Shown here piece after piece: positions 43,976 through 51,664 of a stretch of 64,000 nucleotides of DNA. This DNA is from an uncultured Armatimonadota bacterium (GTDB lineage Bacteria > Armatimonadota > Fimbriimonadia > Fimbriimonadales > Fimbriimonadaceae). The notes under the pieces were generated by a model. That model did not search any database, had not been told where the DNA came from, and was given only the letters and a program-made list of their open reading frames with translations. The first letter of the stretch is position 1, and the number at the start of each line of letters is the position of its first letter. The position numbers and the translations under genes are program-made. The stretch is taken from contig CAIYLG010000013.1 of assembly GCA_903927025.1 (NCBI GenBank), forward strand, positions 142,286-206,285, read 5' to 3'.

Positions 43976-44407
43976 ATGAGCGAAACCTCCTACGCTGGAC
44001 AGTGCTTCTGTGGCGCTGTCGAACTCGTTGTCACCGGTGAGGCGCTTGGCGCCGGGTATTGCCACTGTGAGTCTTGTCGAAGCTGGTCAGGTGGCCCCGT
44101 GAATGCCTTCACACTTTGGAAGCCAGGTGCGGTGAAATTCACCAAGGGTGAAGAGCATGTTGCGACGTACAACAAAACGGAAAAGAGCTATCGCAAATGG
44201 TGCAGTCTGTGCGGCGGCCACCTACTGACCGCGCACCCTCAATGGGACCTTGTCGACGTATTTGCAGCGACGATTCCCAGCTTTCCCTTCACGCCTGGCG
44301 TCCACGTGAACTACGAAATGACGGTGCTTCCGATGAAGGACGGTCTGCCGAAGCTGAAGGACTTCCCCACCGAACTAGGCGGTACCGGCGAAGCAGTTCC
44401 AGAATAG
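43976..44407 (+). CDS. GFA-family (glutathione-dependent formaldehyde-activating-like) protein
   Basis: A 143-residue protein of the Gfa/CENP-V fold. Zinc ligands are in GQCFCGAV (Cys-x-Cys), YCHCESCRSWSG (Cys-His-Cys-x2-Cys) and KWCSLCGG (Cys-x2-Cys), the complete family set. The founder enzyme adds formaldehyde to glutathione, but most members are uncharacterised. Start ATG 43976 follows TAACGT by 8 nt; the frame is open to 43874 without support. It lies 6 nt upstream of the GNAT gene. Confidence 0.85.
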   Translation: MSETSYAGQCFCGAVELVVTGEALGAGYCHCESCRSWSGGPVNAFTLWKPGAVKFTKGEEHVATYNKTEKSYRKWCSLCGGHLLTAHPQWDLVDVFAATIPSFPFTPGVHVNYEMTVLPMKDGLPKLKDFPTELGGTGEAVPE

Positions 44408-44413
44408 GTTCCA

Positions 44414-44938
44414 ATGAACCCATCCCCTCACGTCCAGGTCGCGGTTCCTCAATCAGAGCAAGACTTTGATGCAATTCGCGACCTGATGCGATCCTTTATG
44501 GATTGGCATCGGGTGCGACACCATGATCAGCTTGATCTCGTGTTCGGATATTTTGACCAGTCCGCATTCGATTTCGAACTCGCGAACCTCGCAGACAAAT
44601 ATGCTCAGCCAGAGGGTTGCCTACTCCTCGCAAAACTCGACGGTCAGCCGGCAGGCTGCGTAGGGCTGCGAACGATAGAGCCTGGCATTTGTGAGATGAA
44701 GCGTATGTTTGTGAATCCCAATTTCCAGGGCAATGGAGTTGGGATTGCTTTGGCCACCGAGATCATTTCCAAGGCGAGGGAATTGGGTTTTTCCAAGATG
44801 CGGCTCGATAGCGGGGAGAAGCAGTTCGAAGCCCATCAGCTTTATCGCAAAGTGGGATTCGTCGAAATTCCCGCCTACTATGACGTCCCGGAAGACCTCA
44901 GAAAATGGCTGACGTTTATGGAGCTGTCCCTGGCCTAG
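44414..44938 (+). CDS. GNAT family N-acetyltransferase
   Basis: A 174-residue GNAT with the acetyl-CoA motif MKRMFVNPNFQGNGVGIALA (about residues 96-115) and the closing YRKVGFVEIPAYY. The N-terminal region has the IRDLMRSFMDWHRVRHH helix. The acceptor is not known. It starts 6 nt after the GFA stop and may be co-transcribed; its TAG stop forms a CTAG palindrome shared with the convergent gene's stop. Confidence 0.85.
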   Translation: MNPSPHVQVAVPQSEQDFDAIRDLMRSFMDWHRVRHHDQLDLVFGYFDQSAFDFELANLADKYAQPEGCLLLAKLDGQPAGCVGLRTIEPGICEMKRMFVNPNFQGNGVGIALATEIISKARELGFSKMRLDSGEKQFEAHQLYRKVGFVEIPAYYDVPEDLRKWLTFMELSLA

Positions 44939-45327
44939 TTGAGTTCCAAATCTAGCAGCTGCCGATGGTGATCCAAGCCACCGGGGAGGTGAGGGCTCAA
45001 CTTGCCGTCTTTCAGAATCCGCCACCACGGACACGCCTGAATGTCGGCTGGTGCCAGAGGTTCTTGGGACGCCCAGGCAACCCACTTCCAATGCTTGATT
45101 GTGGCCGCAGGGCATGCTATCTCAGCACCCGCATCGGCGGCAAGCTGCCTCCGAAGGTCGAGAATCGTGCGCGTTTCACCAGGCGGAATCAATGCAACCG
45201 CATTGGCCACGTCCTGAGGTGAAGGTATCACCATGGTGGCCCCACCCAGACGCTTTGCCTTTGCCGGCTCCAAGACGTGAAACGACGAAGGGGCTGCGTT
45301 GGCAAGCTTCTCCAAGGCTCCGATCAT
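44935..45327 (-). CDS. MGMT-like (O6-alkylguanine alkyltransferase-type DNA-binding) protein
   Basis: A 130-residue protein starting at ATG 45327. The domain begins at VIPSPQDVANAVALIPPGETRTILDLRRQLA, like the DNA-binding half of O6-methylguanine-DNA methyltransferases, then EIACPAATIKHWKWVA and PWWRILKDGKLSPHLPGGLDHH, which matches an MGMT-like family with Trp where the active-site Cys of true MGMT sits. Such alkyltransferase-like proteins bind damaged bases without transfer. The family placement is from memory. TATACT-cggtttc-ATG supports the start over the in-frame ATG at 45360. Confidence 0.55.
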   Translation of the reverse strand: MIGALEKLANAAPSSFHVLEPAKAKRLGGATMVIPSPQDVANAVALIPPGETRTILDLRRQLAADAGAEIACPAATIKHWKWVAWASQEPLAPADIQACPWWRILKDGKLSPHLPGGLDHHRQLLDLELN

Positions 45328-45334
45328 GAAACCG

Positions 45335-45340
45335 AGTATA
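45335..45340 (-). promoter_or_regulatory. -10-like hexamer TATACT, leaderless-type spacing
   Basis: On the minus strand TATACT-cggtttc-ATG (45327). It helps decide the start of the MGMT-like gene. Confidence 0.45.
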
Positions 45341-45408
45341 GGGCCAACTGAAACTTTCAAGTGTGCGAATGTCTCGGACTGGCAATTGCAGTGGGTAAAA
45401 CACCCGGC

Positions 45409-45903
45409 ATGAACGTTGTGGATGCTCTTCTAGACTCTTGGGATCGACAGTGCAGAATCGTGGAAGCGATTGCCTCAAAAGTTGATGAATCCAACCGACA
45501 CTTGAAACCATCGGAGGATGGCTGGTCGCTGGATTTTCATCTTGCCCATATGCACAGCGTTCGCCACTACTTCCTCACCAACGTGGATCCGGAGAGGGGC
45601 AAGCAGCTCGGAAGTTCGTTTACCGACGGGTGGACGACCCCAATTTCTGACCTTGCCGAAATCAAGTCCCTCCTCAACCAAAGCGGCCCGGCGGTAAGAG
45701 AATCGGTAAAGGAAGCACTGGAGAATGGAGTGGAGAAGTTCGGATGGTATGACAATCCCGTTCTCTTTCTCCAGCATATGGTTTGGCACGAGGGCTGGCA
45801 CGTCGGCCTAATCACGCTTGCGCTTCGCTTAGCCGGTCAAGAACCCGCCGAAGAATGGGCGGAATCTAAAGTTTGGGGAGAATGGCGAACCGAAGAGTGG
45901 TGA
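45409..45903 (+). CDS. DinB-like protein
   Basis: A 164-residue DinB-type protein starting MNVVDALLDSWDRQCRIVEAI. The metal-ligand candidates are in LDFHLAHMHSVRH and HMVWHEGWHVGLI, the His-x-x-x-His pattern of the family. It differs from the DinB proteins at 6423 and 8945 in the C-terminal end (EWAESKVWGEWRTEEW). The reaction is unknown. Start ATG 45409, inside an open frame from 45361. Confidence 0.75.
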   Translation: MNVVDALLDSWDRQCRIVEAIASKVDESNRHLKPSEDGWSLDFHLAHMHSVRHYFLTNVDPERGKQLGSSFTDGWTTPISDLAEIKSLLNQSGPAVRESVKEALENGVEKFGWYDNPVLFLQHMVWHEGWHVGLITLALRLAGQEPAEEWAESKVWGEWRTEEW

Positions 45904-45974
45904 GTGTCAAGGCTGGAAGCCGACGATAACAACAGCTCCTGCACGAGATGGAATGCTAACGGTGCATCAAGAGC

Positions 45975-46037
45975 ATGATGCGTTTGACAATGTCGTTTGA
46001 AGACGTCTTAGCCCAACTTGAACCGTTTGAGAAGTAG
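45975..46037 (+). CDS. Very short ORF (20 codons) in front of the ankyrin gene, possible leader or relic
   Basis: ATG at 45975 (second ATG 45978) reads MMRLTMSFEDVLAQLEPFEK and stops at TAG 46035-46037. The segment SFEDVLAQLE resembles the start of AlkD-like proteins. The TAG overlaps the AGGAG used by the next gene (start 46047), so ribosomes ending here could reinitiate. It could be a leader peptide, a decayed gene start or chance. Confidence 0.3.
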   Translation: MMRLTMSFEDVLAQLEPFEK

Positions 46038-46046
46038 GAGCGCTAG

Positions 46047-46700
46047 GTGACACAAAGCAAGAAGTTTGGATGCTGGGCAACGGCTGTTCTCATTTGCTGC
46101 GTGCCCGGTATTCTCCTAATTTGGGGGATCAAGTTGATGGTCTTCACTCCGCATCCACCTGGATATGACCGTCTTATCGAGGCAATTGACAAGAATTCGC
46201 CAGCCTTGGTGAAATCGCTTTTGGATTCAGGAATCGATCCGAATAAGTTTCCCAACTCTGATGGCAACTTGATGACAGAAGATGATCTCAGCCCTCTCAA
46301 TGATGCGATCGATGGCGGCCATGTCGCTGTGGTTGAGGTCCTTCTGAAGCACGGTGCCGACTCCAATCTCGGAGATGGTTGGCACCGTAACCCCCTGGCG
46401 GCGGCAGCCGAAAATGGAAACCTCGACATCATGATGGCTCTCACTCAAAGTGGAGCAAGAATCAACGATGACTCGGACGGAAGCAGTGCTTTGTGGTTCG
46501 CTGCGATGTATGGAAAAGCGGCCTCAGTCAAGTTCCTTCTCAACCGCGGCGCGGATCCATACACCAGGAACGCACAGGATAGCCTTCTGCATTCTTTACA
46601 AACCGATTTTCCAAACCCCGAAATCGAGAAACTTCTCCGTGATCAGATGGCGAAAACAGAGACACCAGTCCCAAGCATCCTGAAGCCGCCAAAGAGGTAG
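46047..46700 (+). CDS. Membrane-anchored ankyrin-repeat protein
   Basis: 217 residues from GTG 46047, with AGGAG 6 nt upstream overlapping the preceding short ORF's stop. A transmembrane segment (WATAVLICCVPGILLIWGIKL) is followed by four ankyrin repeats: RLIEAIDKNSPALVKSLLDSG, LNDAIDGGHVAVVEVLLKHG, LAAAAENGNLDIMMALTQSG and LWFAAMYGKAASVKFLLNRG. Not closely identical to the protein at 31536 but of the same architecture. The binding partner is unknown. Confidence 0.75.
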   Translation: MTQSKKFGCWATAVLICCVPGILLIWGIKLMVFTPHPPGYDRLIEAIDKNSPALVKSLLDSGIDPNKFPNSDGNLMTEDDLSPLNDAIDGGHVAVVEVLLKHGADSNLGDGWHRNPLAAAAENGNLDIMMALTQSGARINDDSDGSSALWFAAMYGKAASVKFLLNRGADPYTRNAQDSLLHSLQTDFPNPEIEKLLRDQMAKTETPVPSILKPPKR

Positions 46701-46709
46701 CTTAGACGG

Positions 46710-47885
46710 ATGGCGGAGACGGTCAAGCTGAGCAGGCAGGATGCGGCAAGAGCCTTTGTGGCATATCACTTCTCGCAGGATCTCAGCTTATCTGGTGCAT
46801 TCCATCGACTCGGAAGCATCCAGTTCGACCCTATTTCGCCGGTAGGCTGCAACCACGACCTCGTTCTCCAGACACGCGTTCCTGGCTACAAGGTTGGGGA
46901 TTGGCAAAAGATCACGTATGCAGATCGCCAACTCTACGACGGTTGGGACAAGCAGGCGTCGCTTGTTCCGCTGGAAGGCTGGCCGCTTCGAAGGGTCTTC
47001 CATCACTGGCATCGTGGGATGTACCAGAGAATTTCCGAAGAACATCCGGAAGCCATCGATGCAATTCTTGGAGAACTCCAGTCTCGCGGACCGCTGATGC
47101 CCAGGGACTGCGACTTTCAACACCGACGAGAGGACTGGAAGACGTCCTGGCACGGCCCAAACGTATCGAAGCAGACCCTTCGCGCCCTTTGGCATATTGG
47201 GAAAGTGGTGACGACTGGCCGGAAAAATGGGCATCACGTGTACGATCTCACTGAGAGGGTGATACCAGCCCACCTTCTAGAGGAGCCGCTCCTTTCTGAA
47301 TCGGAAGCTGTGAAGCAAATCGTCCTCGAAAGGCACCGAGCAGTAGGAATTCTTCGGCCAACCGCCGCTTGGGAGGTTTGGTCACTGCCCGTTAAGGCAG
47401 GAGTAAGAAACGCTGGGCTCAAGAGTCTGGTTGACGAAGGGTTCTTAATCCCTGTGGAGATTGAAGGCGTAAAGTCTCATGCCACGCCTCACTACTTGGA
47501 GCATCTTGAAGCTCAACCTTCGGTTGCCCGAGTGCGATTTGTCGCGCCGCTCGACCAGTTCATGTGGGACCGGAAGATGATTCAGCATCTGTTTGGATTC
47601 GACTACATCTGGGAAATCTACACTCCGGAACCCAAACGGAAGTGGGGCTACTACGTCCTCCCCATCCTCTACGGCAATCAGCTCGTCGCCCGAATTGAGT
47701 TCAGTGCCAGAAAGGGTGTTCTGGAAGTGCGGCAGTATCACCAAGAATCCGGAGACCCTGGGCCGGACTATCTAGCAGACCTGCGTCGTGCGACGAAGGA
47801 ATTTATGGGCTACTGTGGAGCGAAGACGACTTCAGTTGAGGGCCACATCGCCAAAAAAGTCGCGAAGGCATTGAATTTCACGTAA
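46710..47885 (+). CDS. YcaQ/AlkZ-type DNA glycosylase (HTH_42 family)
   Basis: A 391-residue winged-helix protein of the AlkZ/YcaQ family, which excises alkylated bases and unhooks interstrand crosslinks. The catalytic motif is Q38-F-D40 in GSIQFDPIS, the Q-Phi-D form typical of YcaQ (AlkZ proper has Q-Phi-Q). The tail RFVAPLDQFMWDRKMIQHLFGFDYIWEIY followed by KRKWGYYVLPILYG is the conserved core of the family. It starts 9 nt after the ankyrin gene. With AlkD-like and MGMT-like genes nearby it suggests several alkylation-repair proteins in this window. Confidence 0.85.
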   Translation: MAETVKLSRQDAARAFVAYHFSQDLSLSGAFHRLGSIQFDPISPVGCNHDLVLQTRVPGYKVGDWQKITYADRQLYDGWDKQASLVPLEGWPLRRVFHHWHRGMYQRISEEHPEAIDAILGELQSRGPLMPRDCDFQHRREDWKTSWHGPNVSKQTLRALWHIGKVVTTGRKNGHHVYDLTERVIPAHLLEEPLLSESEAVKQIVLERHRAVGILRPTAAWEVWSLPVKAGVRNAGLKSLVDEGFLIPVEIEGVKSHATPHYLEHLEAQPSVARVRFVAPLDQFMWDRKMIQHLFGFDYIWEIYTPEPKRKWGYYVLPILYGNQLVARIEFSARKGVLEVRQYHQESGDPGPDYLADLRRATKEFMGYCGAKTTSVEGHIAKKVAKALNFT

Positions 47886-47927
47886 TCAACTTTCCTTCCC
47901 CAAAAATGGAGCACAAGGGTTGTTCCA

Positions 47928-48383
47928 CTATCGGCTAAGACAGAAGTGACGAATAACCTCATGTGCCTCAGGCAACGCCTGCCACGTGGATTCGACCCAC
48001 CGATGGATCGCATGATCACGGATCGGACCGGGCGCAGCGGATAGAACGTGGCCTACGTTCATCGGGAACGAATGTCGCTGAACTGTAGGCTTCGGCCAGT
48101 TCGCACGACCAGGGTCCTTGGCTTTTCGCTGATGTGCCTGCTGCACCTCTAGCCCAGTTGCTCCTTGTTCGACGACCATAAAGAGTCCCATCAAGCCGAA
48201 GAGTATCGAAATCGGAGAGCGTCCCTCTTCCAAGTGCTGCACGGCATAGGCATCCACAGCCAACTGGTGGATAAAGGGAGGGCGCGGCTGCACCAGGGTA
48301 TATGCGCAAAGTTCAAACTGGGCATCAATGCAACTCACGGGCAAACTCGGAAGACCTTGCTGATATCCGCATAGGTGGCACAT
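47928..48383 (-). CDS. DUF5946-like zinc-binding protein
   Basis: A 151-residue protein with CHLCG at the very start, a second Cys pair in SCIDAQFELCAY, and then HQLAVDAYAVQH, a segment typical of the DUF5946 family (Cys-rich with a conserved His). The C-terminal HVLSAAPGPIRDHAIHRWVESTWQA completes the family pattern. No activity is known. The family call is by recollection and therefore tentative. Confidence 0.5.
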   Translation of the reverse strand: MCHLCGYQQGLPSLPVSCIDAQFELCAYTLVQPRPPFIHQLAVDAYAVQHLEEGRSPISILFGLMGLFMVVEQGATGLEVQQAHQRKAKDPGRANWPKPTVQRHSFPMNVGHVLSAAPGPIRDHAIHRWVESTWQALPEAHEVIRHFCLSR

Positions 48384-48446
48384 AGCGATATTCTGATTGG
48401 GTGGATCCCCGAGTCTGCTACATTCCTTTTGATGTAATCCCCAGAA

Positions 48447-49103
48447 GTGCGAGCTTGGACTTCAGTTGTTAAGCCAGACGAATACGACCTGCACATGGCA
48501 AATGTGGGTCAGGCCCAGGCAAATGCCGAGCTCATTCTGGAGTTTCTAGAGTTCGTATTTTTGGTCCCTGGTTCCAGTCGGGTTGGAGTCCTCGGCGCAG
48601 GTACCGGTCAATTCCTTGACTATGTTCCGAGCGCAGCTGTTGCCGATTATCAATGGACATTCACTGACATCAGCCCACGATTCCTGAGATCATTAGAGCA
48701 CCGCATTGACGAGATGGAGTTGCCAGGCTGCCAATTCTTAATCGAAAACATTGAGACATCCTCGATCACCATCCCTTTTCATGCAACGATCGTGGTGCTT
48801 GTTCTGGAGCATGTCGACCTGCAACTCGCAATTTCAGAGATCGCCCGCCTCACTCAGGATTGGCTCTTGGTGGTGATCCAGGTTAACCCCGAGGGCATGA
48901 CCTCGAACGTCACACCGGAGCGAGTAATTCCACCTTCGCTGATTGAGGGTTCGAAGCTAACCAAGAGCCATTTGGTAGATAAAGAAGAACTCTGTTGCTC
49001 CCTGTCGAGCAGGGGACTTCGTTTAGCAAAGGAAATCTCAAAGGCGGTTCTGGATGATAAGCAGATGCTTGGACTCATCTTTCAAATGGACGCCGCTGCC
49101 TAA
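48447..49103 (+). CDS. Class I SAM-dependent methyltransferase
   Basis: 218 residues from GTG 48447. Motif I for AdoMet binding is VGVLGAGTGQFLDYV (about residues 46-60), followed by an acidic end of the second strand in FTDISPRFLRSL, and a later ATIVVLVLEHVDL which resembles the usual motif IV. The acceptor cannot be told. The frame is clean with normal codon use; TAATCC lies 6 nt upstream of the GTG. Confidence 0.8.
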   Translation: MRAWTSVVKPDEYDLHMANVGQAQANAELILEFLEFVFLVPGSSRVGVLGAGTGQFLDYVPSAAVADYQWTFTDISPRFLRSLEHRIDEMELPGCQFLIENIETSSITIPFHATIVVLVLEHVDLQLAISEIARLTQDWLLVVIQVNPEGMTSNVTPERVIPPSLIEGSKLTKSHLVDKEELCCSLSSRGLRLAKEISKAVLDDKQMLGLIFQMDAAA

Positions 49104-49168
49104 AGCCACTCCAAAACCTGCGCCTAACCGTAGAACTGTGTTCCCTAGTCCAAGCGTCCTAAGCTATC

Positions 49169-50473
49169 GTGACCCTACTGTTCTTAGTTGTTGGACTGCC
49201 CAGCCTCATTGCCCCGAAGCAGACTCAGGTCTTTCCTATTCTTCCGGTTCACACCGAAATGGTGAACCCGATTCATACGAGCACTTTTGACAAGGGCGGA
49301 AAGGCGAAGGTTCGCAAACAGGGAGGCAACCCGAGGATGCTCAACGGCAACCTCGTGTTTGAAGGCTCTCAGGACGGAAATCTGCAGGTTGATCCCCAAA
49401 TTGCCGTTGGCGGCGGCTACGTGATGCACGGCACCAACAGCGGGATCATCTTTTACGACAAGCAGGGAAACTACGTGCAGGGCGTTCCACAGACCGAGTT
49501 CAACAATGGCATCGACCCCAAGCTGTTTTACGATGTCAACAATCACGTATTCGGGTTTGATATGTGGGTGTACTGGGACAAGGAGAAGATCAAGCCGGTC
49601 AATATCTCTGTCTCAGAGACGAGCGATCCCAAAGGCGCCTGGAACACATACCCAGTGCCGGCACCGAACGGCGTGGATGGCGGAGCGGTCGGAGAGAGCC
49701 GCGAGTGGATCGGCTACTCCTATCCAGGAGGTTCAGAAGGCACGTTTGTCATGCGGTCGGACGCGGTTCGTAAAGGCAAGCCGGCAACCGTTTACCACTT
49801 CGCGGGCAGCTTGGGAGAGCCTGTCCACACTCAGGATAAAACCGATGACCTCTATTTCCTGTCCCTCACCGACACTGAAGTGGTCATCACCCGCGTCGTC
49901 GACAAGGGCGATGGAACTCCCGTTGTAGCAAGCGTCGTGAGAAAGCCACACGACCTCCAGTACATGGATTATCCGCCTGCGGCCCCTCAGAAAGGCAACG
50001 ATAAGCGAAGCGCGGCGGGGGATCGAAATCCCAAGAACGTTGTGCTCCAAAATCGATGCCTGTGGTTCTGTCAAACAGTCAACATCAACGGGCGAGCCGC
50101 CGTTCAGTGGCATCAGATGACGGTGAACGGAACGTTCGTCCAGTCTGGGAGGATTGCTGATCCCGTGAACAGCTTCATCCAGTCAACACTCGCCGTCAAC
50201 CGACATGGAGACGTATTGTTGGGCTTTCAGGAGTCTGGTCCCGCCATGTACATTAGCCCTCGGTGCGCACTTCACAAGGCGAGCGACCAACCTGGAAAAA
50301 CCGAACCCATCATCCATTTAGGCGAGGGCGTTGGACCCGTTATTGGAGGACCTTGGGGAGACTACAGCGCGACGGTTGCGGATGGGGACAATCTAAAAGA
50401 TCTGTGGACCATTCAGAGCATTGCCAATGAAAAACAGCGCGGAAGCACGGTAATCGCGAAGATCACACCTTAG
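49169..50473 (+). CDS. Exported protein with beta-propeller-like features, unknown function
   Basis: 434 residues from GTG 49169. The first 20 residues (TLLFLVVGLPSLIAPKQT) act as a signal peptide. Predicted beta segments with QVDPQIAVGGGYVMHGTNSGIIFYD and DTEVVITRVVDKGDG suggest a propeller; ISETSDPKGAWNTYPVPA fits one blade. There is no CXXCH or catalytic motif. It ends 2 nt from the convergent PQQ-type sugar dehydrogenase gene. Function unknown. Confidence 0.6.
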   Translation: MTLLFLVVGLPSLIAPKQTQVFPILPVHTEMVNPIHTSTFDKGGKAKVRKQGGNPRMLNGNLVFEGSQDGNLQVDPQIAVGGGYVMHGTNSGIIFYDKQGNYVQGVPQTEFNNGIDPKLFYDVNNHVFGFDMWVYWDKEKIKPVNISVSETSDPKGAWNTYPVPAPNGVDGGAVGESREWIGYSYPGGSEGTFVMRSDAVRKGKPATVYHFAGSLGEPVHTQDKTDDLYFLSLTDTEVVITRVVDKGDGTPVVASVVRKPHDLQYMDYPPAAPQKGNDKRSAAGDRNPKNVVLQNRCLWFCQTVNINGRAAVQWHQMTVNGTFVQSGRIADPVNSFIQSTLAVNRHGDVLLGFQESGPAMYISPRCALHKASDQPGKTEPIIHLGEGVGPVIGGPWGDYSATVADGDNLKDLWTIQSIANEKQRGSTVIAKITP

Positions 50474-50475
50474 GT

Positions 50476-51645
50476 TCAGCGAACGGGATCCTTGCGCAGT
50501 CTCCAGATCTTGCCGCCCCAGTCATCTACGATGAGGATCGACCCGTCCTGAAGTTGGGCGAGCCCAGCAGGGCGGCCGTAGATCTCCTTGTTTGACCCAG
50601 CAGGAAGCCAACCCGCAACAAGGTCTTGGGGCGGGCCAGACGGCTTCCCGTTCGCGCTGAATGGAATGAAAACGACCTTGTAACCGCAGAGCTTGCTTCG
50701 ATTCTGCGAACCGTGGAGCGTGACAATCGCTCCTCCCTGGATAAAGAGAACGTCGATTGGCGTCGAGTGGGCTGTGAACAGAACGTCCGGAACGATCGCG
50801 CGATTCTCGAGGTCCGGTCGGTGAGGCATTCGCTTATCGTGGTGGTTGCCGATATAGGCATAGGGCCATCCATAGAAGCCATGCGGCGTTATGGAAGTGA
50901 AGAAGTCAGGCACGAGGTCATCTCCTTCATAGTCTCGCTCTGCGACGTTCGCCCATAGACCTCCCGTCCATGGATTTCGGGCGATGCCGATAGGATTGCG
51001 AAGCCCAGTCGCGTAAGTTTCCTTGGAACCTCCAATTCGTCCCGCTAAATCAATTGGATATTTCTCGATCACGGCGCGGCGAGGGTCTTCTTGGTCCAGG
51101 TTTTCGACTGAACCGATGGTCAGGAAGAGCGACTTAAAGTCTGGAGTAAAGAGGATATTCCGAGTCCAGTGATTGCGATATCCCTTTGCCGGTATCCCTG
51201 GCAAGACCATCTCAGGCTCAGCAGAAGCGGTCCTTTGTCCTGGCCGATACGTCCATCGCACGATGGAGTCAGTGCTCGCAACGTACAGATGGTCATAGGC
51301 AAACTGAATTCCAAAGGGGTAGCTCAGCTTGGTTGACCAAAGGGTTTGAGTCGTGGGCCCGTGATTAGCGGTGTAGCCGCTGAGGACCACGACCTGATGT
51401 GGCTGATTCTTAATGGGTCGCTCTAACCGAGTTTCCACAACAAAGATGTCGCCATTAGGGGCAATTGCCACCTTTCGTGGCTGGTTGAGACCAGAGTAGA
51501 AAAGCTCCACCCGGAAGCCCCTCGCCGTCGCGAGAAAGTTCTTTGGGGCAGGAATCATCTTCGGAATGCGGATAACACTCTTGCCTCCCTGCGAGAGATG
51601 ACTCGGCGATACCTGAATGGCAATTGCGAGAAGGATCGGCGTCAT
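50476..51645 (-). CDS. PQQ-dependent sugar (sorbosone/glucose-type) dehydrogenase, exported
   Basis: 389 residues with a short N-terminal signal (MTPILLAIAIQVSP). The propeller matches the soluble GDH-B/sorbosone dehydrogenase family: FRVELFYSGLNQPRKVAIAPNGDIFVVET, ATGLRNPIGIARNPWTGGLWANVAERD, and the end LQDGSILIVDDWGGKIWRL. PQQ would bind at the mouth with a His acting as base. It oxidises aldose-type sugars in the periplasm if it keeps the family activity. It follows the two TolB-like genes by 19 nt on the same strand. Confidence 0.8.
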   Translation of the reverse strand: MTPILLAIAIQVSPSHLSQGGKSVIRIPKMIPAPKNFLATARGFRVELFYSGLNQPRKVAIAPNGDIFVVETRLERPIKNQPHQVVVLSGYTANHGPTTQTLWSTKLSYPFGIQFAYDHLYVASTDSIVRWTYRPGQRTASAEPEMVLPGIPAKGYRNHWTRNILFTPDFKSLFLTIGSVENLDQEDPRRAVIEKYPIDLAGRIGGSKETYATGLRNPIGIARNPWTGGLWANVAERDYEGDDLVPDFFTSITPHGFYGWPYAYIGNHHDKRMPHRPDLENRAIVPDVLFTAHSTPIDVLFIQGGAIVTLHGSQNRSKLCGYKVVFIPFSANGKPSGPPQDLVAGWLPAGSNKEIYGRPAGLAQLQDGSILIVDDWGGKIWRLRKDPVR

Positions 51646-51664
51646 GAGGGTTCAAGAATGAGCG

